A stretch of 64,000 nucleotides of DNA. Source: Malachius bipustulatus (taxonomy: Eukaryota > Arthropoda > Insecta > Coleoptera > Melyridae). The notes under the pieces are model-generated. The model ran no database searches and had not been told where the DNA came from. It saw only the letters and a program-made list of their open reading frames with translations. Below, one piece after another: positions 57,601 to 64,000 of this stretch (its first letter is position 1; the number at the start of each line of letters is the position of its first letter). The translations under genes were made by a program, and so were the position numbers. Location: positions 19,568,858 through 19,632,857 of the forward strand of contig OU342633.1 in the NCBI GenBank assembly GCA_910589415.1, read 5' to 3'.

Positions 57601-58171
57601 ACACGGTCGGTTAAATTAGAGAAAAGTTGCACAACTTATTGCTTAATGAGAATCTGAATTTTTTCTTTGAATATTTCCAGTCATTGCTGAAATATCCTCA
57701 AAAAACTGAAAAATCAAAATTTCTTATTTTAACCATATCTTTTTTATTATTGAGAAATAATGAATTATTTTTTGTAGGCTTACATAAGTCGTCAAAAGCT
57801 ATCCACTTGGCATTACAAAAATTTTCAAAGCCGACTAGATCTCAGAGTTTTCATAGCCAACTTTTGTTTTTCTTATAGCCGCCATATTGGGTTTTTATGT
57901 CGTTCGGTATAAAATAAATCAAGGAAACCAAAAATTATTAACATTCGAAAAAATTAAATTTTCAAGAATTGTGTTTTTTTGCGGAAAAAACAAAAAAAAT
58001 TCACCCAATTACATTATTATGAAGTCATATTATTTGCTGTATGGTTTTTTACTTTTCATAATTATGATATTCGGTATGTAAAGTTCGAAATTTTTGATTT
58101 TTTTTTTAATGTTATTAATTTTGAGTTTCCTTGATTTATTTCATACCGAACGACATAAAAAACCAATATGC
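57601..58171. mobile_element. Truncated foldback copy (family of 19366-20344)
   Basis: GGTTAAATTAGAGAAAAGTTG, TTACATAAGTCG, AAAGCCGACTAGATC and GCCGCCATATTGG follow the family's left arm; GTTTCCTTGATTTATTTCAT and CGAACGACATAAAAAACC form part of the right arm, which stops at 58171. Confidence 0.75.
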
Positions 58172-58525
58172 ATTAAACTACCGCCAAACGGCTCGAACTC
58201 CATGGAAACCTAGAATATGATTTGGTTCAATTCAATTGATGGCGATCGCAGGCCAATGTATGAAAACAACCTCAATAAGTCAAACTTCAGGACCACGTGA
58301 ACTTAAAACTTCAACTAAATCACGACAACTGACAACAATGGCCACGTGAACGGTTTGTTTACTTGGAACCGTTTACGCTTAGCCCAACCTAGTGACGTCA
58401 CACTGACGGCAGATAAGTAGTGAGCTACAAGACTTTAGTTATCCTGAGGCTTACCTCATCTAAGATTCTCTCACTGTACGAGCACTCGTAGTGACTCGTA
58501 GCAGCAACCAGCCGCCATGTTGATT
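58172..58525. other. Right subterminal part of the cargo element
   Basis: No gene seen. Less AT-rich than the cargo centre, ending at the 36-bp inverted repeat. CACTCGTAGTGACTCGTAGC at ~58481 is a short internal repeat. Confidence 0.45.
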
Positions 58526-58567
58526 CCCAGCGTAGACGACGTTTTCTTGAAGCGGAATCTCGCAGCC

Positions 58568-58707
58568 GTAGTGTTGTAGTCAGCTGTTTGTGTTTTGATT
58601 ATTTAGAAGAATAATTATTATTAGAGGTTATAATTTGGATTAGTGAATAAAGTAATTTGTAAGACTTTTTGGTGGTGATTTATTTATTGCGAGACCCGTA
58701 ACAACTG
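58568..58707 (+). repeat. 5' LTR, second part
   Basis: From GTAGTGTTGTAGTCAGC to about TAACAAC, ending just before the primer site. It contains AATAAA at 58646-58651 with T/G-rich sequence after it (TTTTTGGTGGTG), the expected poly(A) signal of the LTR. Assignment rests on position; the matching part of the 3' LTR lies beyond the window. Confidence 0.75.
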
Positions 58708-58725
58708 GTGTCAGAAGCGGGATAC
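58708..58725 (+). promoter_or_regulatory. Primer binding site, probably tRNA-Leu
   Basis: TGGTGTCAGAAGCGGGAT begins with TGG and is complementary to the 3' end of a tRNA whose acceptor strand ends CTGACACCA, as in animal tRNA-Leu. Minus-strand DNA synthesis would start here. Confidence 0.75.
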
Positions 58726-58753
58726 GGATTCCAGCGAGAAGATTAATTAGTTA

Positions 58754-60088
58754 ATGGGTAGATTAAGAAGTGGAAAGGAAATAGGAAGCGACAAAATGTC
58801 TGAGAAAATGTTGGAGGATATGATGTTACTGCTCAAAAACGGCCAGGAGGAGCAGAAAAATATCATGAAGAAGCTTGAAGACGGCCAGGAGGAGCAGAAA
58901 AATATTGTGAAGAAGCTCGAAGAAAGTGAAGAGAAGCTGCTGCAACAACAAAAAGATAGCGAAGAAAAACTGATGCAACAGCAGAAGGATAGTGAGGAGC
59001 AGCTGCTAAAAGTTATCCTGCAGCAAAGAGACGATTACGTGTGTGGACTAAATAAAGTGAAACAAGACATTGACAGTGTTCGCGATGAAGTCGGTGGTGT
59101 TCGCGATGAAGTGAAATTGGTAGAAAATCGAGTAGAACGGAAAACGAAACTGCTGGTAGAAGAAATGAAGAACGACTTCGAGACAAAACTCAGAACTCTG
59201 GAAAGTTCTGAGGTGAAGCATTCTCCGTGTGCCGCACCGTCTAGCAGTTTTGGTGCGAAAGTGAAACCACCAGCGTACGACGGAACAACTCCCTGGACTG
59301 CGTATAAGATGCAGTTTCAGGCTGCATGCATGGCCAACGGGTGGAACGACGCAGAGAAGGCAACGGCACTGGTTCTTGCTCTTCGAGGGCAAGCTGTGGA
59401 CATGCTGCAAACACTGCCGGTAGAACTGCACTCGAATTACAACCAATTGAGTGCAGCATTAGAACTTCGGTTCGGCAATCGCCATATGGAGCAGGTGTTC
59501 CAAAATCAGTTAATGAGCAGAGTGCAGAAGCCGAACGAGTCGCTACAGGAGTTCGAAGCTGATGTCAACAGGATTGTCCATCAAGCCTACCCAGACTCGC
59601 CGCAAAATTTCAAGGAACAACTAGCCTCGCAAACTTTTGTCAACGGGATACGAGACACTGAAATACAAAAGATCCTGCGCATGTCACACTTGACAAAGTC
59701 CAGCGAAGCGCTAGTTAGAGCGCTCGAAATAGACGCAGCAATCAAGGCGTCCAATGGTAGAAACTTTTCCAAGGTACGAGCAGTGACAATTAATGAAGAT
59801 AAAGAAGAGAATGTGACTGCCATATTGGAAAAGTTGAATAAGATGATGGATAAGATCTCTGAGCAGTTGAATGATGGGAAAAGAGGTTGGACTCCAAGGA
59901 GGGACGAAAACAGGAAACAGTGCTACCGTTGCGGATCCAGTTCACATTTTATTCGTGACTGTAAAGTTAGTGAGACTCCGAGACGTGGTGGATCCCTGGA
60001 ACGAAGACCAGGCAGGGACAGGAGCGGGAGCAGAGAGAGAAGTGTCTCTCGAGAACGGGAAGCTCCCCGTCGACGGCAGGAAAACTAA
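58754..60088 (+). CDS. Gag polyprotein of the gypsy-type element
   Basis: 444 residues from the first ATG after the primer site. The N-terminal ~140 residues are a Glu/Gln/Lys-rich coiled coil with internal repeats (KNGQEEQKNI, LEDGQEEQKNI; QQKDSEEKL three times). A capsid region follows (PPAYDGTTPWTAYKMQFQAA, FQNQLMSRVQKPNESLQEFE), close to the Gag domain of Ty3/gypsy elements. The nucleocapsid knuckle CYRCGSSSHFIRDC (Cys390 to Cys403) is canonical CX2CX4HX4C. The tail is Arg/Ser-rich. It assembles particles around element RNA. Its end overlaps the pol frame by ~115 nt. Confidence 0.93.
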   Translation: MGRLRSGKEIGSDKMSEKMLEDMMLLLKNGQEEQKNIMKKLEDGQEEQKNIVKKLEESEEKLLQQQKDSEEKLMQQQKDSEEQLLKVILQQRDDYVCGLNKVKQDIDSVRDEVGGVRDEVKLVENRVERKTKLLVEEMKNDFETKLRTLESSEVKHSPCAAPSSSFGAKVKPPAYDGTTPWTAYKMQFQAACMANGWNDAEKATALVLALRGQAVDMLQTLPVELHSNYNQLSAALELRFGNRHMEQVFQNQLMSRVQKPNESLQEFEADVNRIVHQAYPDSPQNFKEQLASQTFVNGIRDTEIQKILRMSHLTKSSEALVRALEIDAAIKASNGRNFSKVRAVTINEDKEENVTAILEKLNKMMDKISEQLNDGKRGWTPRRDENRKQCYRCGSSSHFIRDCKVSETPRRGGSLERRPGRDRSGSRERSVSREREAPRRRQEN

Positions 60089-63000
60089 CTTCAGCCAGTG
60101 TGAAGGGGCGAATGCTGGCTGACAACAACAAGGCCCCCAAGATCGTTTCCATTCGAACACTCCAACGCCACGTAGACAGCCTAGCCGTTGAAGGGCAGAT
60201 AAATGGAAAATCTGTTGCCATGGTACTCGACACCGGATCATCAATCTCATTGGTAAGGAAGGACATGGTCAGTCCTGCTGTAATTCGTCATCCATCGAGG
60301 CGGGTCCAGTTGAAGACAGCGACAGGTGAAATCGCAGATATCATCGGCGAAGTAGACGGCCAAATCCAGCTTGGAGCCCTAGAACTGCGTCATACAATTG
60401 TGGTAGCCGAGATTGAAGACGAGTTTATTCTGGGACTAGACATCATTCAACAGCACGGACTGCGGATTGATCCGAAACAAGGTATCCTGAGATTGGGTGA
60501 AGAAGACTTGGTACTGAGCTCTAGAAAATCACAGAAGGTAATGACGAGACTCATTGCGAGTTCAACGACCACCATCCGAGGGTTCAGCGAGCAGATAGTC
60601 CCGGCCAGACTGGAAGCAGATCTTGGAAGCTGCGTTGGGTTAGTCGAGCCATCCCCAGACAGTAATAAGAACCTGATAATAGCCAAGACGTTAGTCAACA
60701 CTAGCCGAGAGATTCCTGTACGTGTTGCAAATGTGTTTTCTGGTAGCTCAAGGATCAAGGAAGGTGACATACTTGGAATTTGCGTACCAGTCAAGAAGAT
60801 CAGCTGTTGCGAGAAGATGGAGGGCAAGGAGAAGGCAGATACAAGAAAGATGAAGCTTGTCCTACCGGAAGTCGATTTTGAGGAACTGTCAAAAGACGAG
60901 ACAAGTTTGGCGAGAGAATTTTTGAAGAAGAACCAAGACGTTTTCGCAACAGGGAACATGAAGTTAGGCAGAACGGACATTGTGCAACACCGAATAAATA
61001 CAGGCGACACCCAACCAATAAGACAAGCCCCAAGAAGACTGCCGATTGCGAAACAAGAAGAGGTATCAACCATGCTGGACCAGATGTTGAAAGACGGAGT
61101 TATTGAGGAATCTAACAGCCCGTGGTCATCGCCAGTCGTATTAGTAACCAAGAAGGATGGAACAACGAGGTTTTGCGTCGATTATAGGAAGCTGAACGAT
61201 GTTACGAAGAAGGACAGCTACCCGCTACCAAGAATCGACGACATTTTATGTACCTTGTCTGGCTCAACCTGGTTCTCAACCTTGGACCTGAAGAGCGGTT
61301 ACTGGCAGGTTGGCATGCACCCAAATGACAAAGAGAAAACTGCGTTTTCTACTGGCACGGGTCTGTACAATTTCAAGGTTATGCCATTTGGTCTTTGCAA
61401 CGCGCCAGCCACCTTTGAAAGACTGATGGAGATGGTACTCCGAGGGCTGACCTGGAAAACATGCCTGGTATACCTGGACGATGTCATGGTTATGGGTTCC
61501 ACTTTCCAAAACCACATCGACAACCTTCAGGAAATTTTCGATCGATTCAGAACTGCCAACCTGAAGCTAAATCCAGAGAAATGTTCGCTATTTAAAAAGA
61601 AGGTCGAGTTTTTGGGACATACCGTAACTTCCGAAGGAATCCAGGCCAGCGACAGCAAAGTAGAATCGATTCGTGATTGGCCGACTCCTAAAGACAGACA
61701 CGAAGTCCGAAGTTTCCTTGGTCTTTGTACATACTACCGAAGATTTGTCAAGAAATTTGCAGATGTAGCAGCTCCGCTCCATAAGCTCACCGAATTGAAG
61801 ACGCCTTTCATCTGGGATGCCAAGTGTGAAGACGCTTTCCGAAGACTGAAAAAGGCTTTGATTTCTAGTCCGATCCTGTCATATCCTCAAAGAGAAGGAA
61901 AGTACGTACTTGATACTGACGCAAGTAATATCGGGATAGGTGCTGTTTTATCGCAAGTCCAAGAGGGAGAAGAGCGAGTCATTGAGTACTATAGCAAGAC
62001 CTTGACAAAGCCTGAGAGGAACTACTGTACCACCAGGAAAGAATTACTCGCGATTATCAAATCGGTAGAGCATTTTAAAAATTATCTGCATGGGAAGGAA
62101 TTCCTGATCAGAACAGATCACGGCGCGCTCACCTGGCTGATGAAAATGAAGAATGTAGAGGGTCAGACTGCTAGGTGGATAGAACGACTACAGCAGTTCA
62201 ACTTCAAAATAAAACATCGTGCAGGCAGATTACACCAGAACGCTGATGCACTATCAAGGAGGCCATGCGTGAAATGCTCACATTGTGAGCGGATTGAGGA
62301 TAGCCAGAAGGAAGAGTGCGTTCGAAGGATCGTGATCAATGCAGATACAGGATGGACGATAGAAGCATGCAGGAAAGAGCAAGAAAAAGACGAGGACATC
62401 GGAGACATTTTAAAACGTAAAGAAGAGAATGGACCGAGACCAACGTGGGCAGAGGTTTCTCCACGTAGCCCAGAATATAAAGCTCTATGGTCACAATGGG
62501 AGTCCCTGCAAATCGAAAATGGTCTGCTGAAGAGAGCCTGGGAGAGTGCCGACGGAAAGAAGATCGTCATGCAGCTGGTGGTTCCAAGGAGTAAAGTTCC
62601 GAAGATTCTCGAAGTAATCCATGGGGGTACGTCAGGAGCTCACTTCGGAGTAAACAAAACACTAGCGAAAGTTCGAGAGAGGTTCTACTGGGTGAACTGC
62701 AAGGACGATGTCGAAGCCTGGTGCCGTAAGTGCGAGAAATGTGCTGCAAGCAAGGGCCCAAGCAGAAGACTGACAGGCGCTATGAAGCAGTACAACGTCG
62801 GAGCCCCATTCGAGAGGATAGCCATAGACGTAGCAGGTCCTTTTCCAATCAGTGACAGCGGTAACCGCTTTATCCTGGTTGCCATGGATTATTTCAGCAA
62901 GTGGCCTGAAGCATACGCCATACCGAACCAAGAAGCTGCTACAGTTGCGAGAGTCTTGGTGGATAATTTAATTAGCAGATTTGGCGTACCTTTAGAGTTG

Positions 63001-63663
63001 CATTCCGATCAAGGACGAAACTTTGAATCCCAAGTTTTCACAGAAATGTGTAAACTGCTCGGGATAAACAAGACAAGGACTACACCTCTCCATCCGCAAT
63101 CTGACGGTATGGTAGAACGGTTTAATCGAACAATGGAGGAACATCTGTCGAAGGTGGTGAACAACAATCAGAGAGACTGGGACCAGTACCTGCCTTTGTT
63201 GCTGATGTCGTACAGGGCAGCCATCCATGAGACTACAGGGCAGACACCGGCCAAGGTTGTATTCGGCAAAGAGATTCGGCTACCCTGTGATTTGGTGTAC
63301 GGTTCACCAAGCAGTCCACCATCGGAGATCAGAAACTATGTCGACGAATTAAGAAACTCCATGGCAGAAGTGCATTCCCTAGTCAGGAGGAAGATCAAGT
63401 TGGCCAGCGACCGAATGAAGGCGAGGTACGACTTGAAGGCAAACTCCGGCGGCTTCACAGAAGGAGACAAAGTGTGGTTTTATAATCCAACTAGGAAGAA
63501 GGGTTTGTCGCCTAAGTTTATGCCATCCTGGGAAGGGCCTTACACAATTATTAAAAGGATAAACGACGTGGTGTATAGGATACAGCGGAGCGGAGCCCCC
63601 AAGTGCAAGATGAAGGTGGTCCACCTGAATCGTCTGGCACCCTACTGTGGAGACAGCGAATAA
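59974..63663 (+). CDS. Pol polyprotein (protease, reverse transcriptase, RNase H, integrase)
   Basis: The pol frame is open from 59974, -1 relative to gag, with the first ATG at 60112; synthesis as Gag-Pol by -1 frameshift in the overlap (to 60088) is likely. Residue numbers count from 60100. Protease active site VLDTGSS (Asp44). Reverse transcriptase shows FCVDYRKLN, STLDLKSGYWQV and the YLDDV box (~458-462). RNase H begins at YVLDTDASNIGIGAVLS. Integrase has the HHCC zinc module (HGGTSGAHFG to CRKCEKC) and a DD35E triad at about Asp910 (IDVAGP), Asp970 (HSDQG) and Glu1006 (MVERFNR). The C-terminus (GPYTIIKRINDVVYRI) lacks a chromodomain. The frame is intact across ~1200 codons. Confidence 0.96.
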   Translation, partial: DSETWWIPGTKTRQGQEREQREKCLSRTGSSPSTAGKLTSASVKGRMLADNNKAPKIVSIRTLQRHVDSLAVEGQINGKSVAMVLDTGSSISLVRKDMVSPAVIRHPSRRVQLKTATGEIADIIGEVDGQIQLGALELRHTIVVAEIEDEFILGLDIIQQHGLRIDPKQGILRLGEEDLVLSSRKSQKVMTRLIASSTTTIRGFSEQIVPARLEADLGSCVGLVEPSPDSNKNLIIAKTLVNTSREIPVRVANVFSGSSRIKEGDILGICVPVKKISCCEKMEGKEKADTRKMKLVLPEVDFEELSKDETSLAREFLKKNQDVFATGNMKLGRTDIVQHRINTGDTQPIRQAPRRLPIAKQEEVSTMLDQMLKDGVIEESNSPWSSPVVLVTKKDGTTRFCVDYRKLNDVTKKDSYPLPRIDDILCTLSGSTWFSTLDLKSGYWQVGMHPNDKEKTAFSTGTGLYNFKVMPFGLCNAPATFERLMEMVLRGLTWKTCLVYLDDVMVMGSTFQNHIDNLQEIFDRFRTANLKLNPEKCSLFKKKVEFLGHTVTSEGIQASDSKVESIRDWPTPKDRHEVRSFLGLCTYYRRFVKKFADVAAPLHKLTELKTPFIWDAKCEDAFRRLKKALISSPILSYPQREGKYVLDTDASNIGIGAVLSQVQEGEERVIEYYSKTLTKPERNYCTTRKELLAIIKSVEHFKNYLHGKEFLIRTDHGALTWLMKMKNVEGQTARWIERLQQFNFKIKHRAGRLHQNADALSRRPCVKCSHCERIEDSQKEECVRRIVINADTGWTIEACRKEQEKDEDIGDILKRKEENGPRPTWAEVSPRSPEYKALWSQWESLQIENGLLKRAWESADGKKIVMQLVVPRSKVPKILEVIHGGTSGAHFGVNKTLAKVRERFYWVNCKDDVEAWCRKCEKCAASKGPSRRLTGAMKQYNVGAPFERIAIDVAGPFPISDSGNRFILVAMDYFSKWPEAYAIPNQEAATVARVLVDNLISRFGVPLELHSDQGRNFESQVFTEMCKLLGINKTRTTPLHPQSDGMVERFNRTMEEHLSKVVNNNQRDWDQYLPLLLMSYRAAIHETTGQTPAKVVFGKEIRLPCDLVYGSPSSPPSEIRNYVDELRNSMAEVHSLVRRKIKLASDRMKARYDLKANSGGFTEGDKVWFYNPTRKKGLSPKFMPSWEGPYTIIKRINDVVYRIQRSGAPKCKMKVVHLNRLAPYCGDSE

Positions 63664-63689
63664 GTCCGTTCGAGCGGGACGCTCGAAAA

Positions 63690-63703
63690 TAGAAAGGGGG
63701 CAG
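63690..63703 (+). promoter_or_regulatory. Polypurine tract
   Basis: TAGAAAGGGGGCAG lies directly before the 3' LTR and would prime plus-strand DNA synthesis. Confidence 0.8.
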
Positions 63704-64000
63704 TATAACGAACACCGCTCTGGAAAAATTCTAGTAATTGCTTCTTTAACCTTTAACATTATAGTCCCCGATTTGCTTGTTTGTTTACATTCTCTTTTTT
63801 TATACTGAGTTAATCAATGACATGTTCGCGACAGTTCCAGTCACATGTCATGTGACACATCGACAGACAGACGTTAGTTCTATGGATTTCTGGAGTGGGA
63901 TCGCCGAACAATCTGACATTTCCAGAATCCACGAATCGACGGTCAGTGCGCCGGTGCGACGTTCGAGAATGTACCTGCTAGAACGGAGTAGAACGTGACT
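63704..64000 (+). repeat. 3' LTR (first 297 bp; continues beyond window)
   Basis: One mismatch against 52530-52826 and no length difference. Whether it also carries the cargo seen in the 5' LTR cannot be known from this window. Confidence 0.93.

Larger units (their letters stand above)
53793..58567. mobile_element. ~4.77-kb TIR element carrying nested transposon cargo
   Basis: The 36-bp repeat at 53798-53833 (GAGATTCCGCTTCAAGAAAA then CGTCGTCAACGCTGGG) is mirrored at 58526-58561 with one mismatch. Inside are Harbinger transposase fragments, two copies of a 406-bp MITE, another MITE and a foldback copy. GTA stands outside the right end (58568-58570) and before the neighbouring MITE (52997-52999), so a 3-bp target is possible, as in PIF/Harbinger. 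Because the host LTRs are almost identical while the cargo is decayed, the cargo probably arrived pre-assembled. Confidence 0.7.
52530..64000 (+). mobile_element. Ty3/gypsy-type LTR retrotransposon, 5' LTR interrupted, 3' LTR cut by window end
   Basis: Order: 5' LTR first part, nested DNA-transposon cargo (53000-58567), 5' LTR second part, primer site, gag, pol, purine tract, 3' LTR. The first 297 bp of both LTRs (52530-52826 and 63704-64000) differ at one base only (TTAG against TTAA at about 52639/63813). The gag and pol frames are intact. It looks young and potentially coding-competent apart from the disrupted 5' LTR. No env-like ORF is present before the 3' LTR. Confidence 0.93.

Noticed and set aside
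60447..61151. Long minus-strand frames opposite pol
   Set aside because: They lie antisense to strongly supported protease and reverse transcriptase coding and are compositional shadows.
63664..63703. Possible env gene downstream of pol
   Set aside because: Only ~40 bp separate the pol stop from the 3' LTR, so there is no room for one.
1..64000. tRNA, rRNA and other structured RNA genes
   Set aside because: I looked for tRNA arm patterns and found no convincing candidate; a covariance-model scan would be needed to exclude small RNAs.

Overview
The window looks like AT-rich nuclear DNA from an insect, possibly a beetle (the order is a guess). It holds only two recognisable host genes, both with spliceosomal or eukaryotic features. 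One is a three-exon Rab9 small GTPase (27697-31400, +). The other is a LanC-like (LANCL) protein gene (minus strand, body 36951-38129). Nearly everything else is transposable-element DNA: foldback and mariner-type elements with ACAGGGTG ends, a hAT element, several MITEs, two Ty3/gypsy-type LTR elements, a non-LTR fragment, and remnants of pogo and Harbinger transposases. No prokaryotic features (operons, CRISPR, IS elements) are present.

Layout. 1-14.9 kb: a mariner-like element with ~520-bp inverted repeats, foldback elements, a ~200-bp tandem repeat, and a non-autonomous hAT with a perfect 8-bp target duplication. 14.9-22.4 kb: two short non-autonomous elements of one family, ending in ACCCAAGTCAAGTTAGCC and filled with tandem repeats, plus a 979-bp palindromic element. 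22.4-27.7 kb: mostly unassigned sequence with a foldback and a TIR element. 27.7-31.8 kb: Rab9 and its poly(A) signal. 32.2-36.1 kb: a young but defective gypsy-type element with identical 162-bp LTRs and a six-fold 47-residue repeat between protease and reverse transcriptase. 37.0-49.6 kb: the LANCL gene, split inside its first codons by an 11.46-kb DNA transposon. 49.6-52.5 kb: small remnants. 52.5-64 kb: a young gypsy-type element with intact gag and pol, whose 5' LTR carries about 5.6 kb of nested DNA-transposon cargo.

The most notable object is the 11.46-kb transposon at 38130-49591. Its ends are long inverted repeats built from ~180-bp satellite units (about 16 units at left, about 9 at right). 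It is flanked by a perfect 9-bp target duplication and encodes a Mutator/FB-NOF-like DDE transposase followed by a Ulp1-type cysteine protease and zinc-finger fragment. It interrupts the LANCL gene after codon 7. The two smaller relatives share its outer termini; one of them (21010-22422) also has a 9-bp duplication (one mismatch) and repeats the same GC-rich motif inside an otherwise different satellite. I propose that this motif is the transposase binding site and that the satellite arrays are amplified terminal binding sites.
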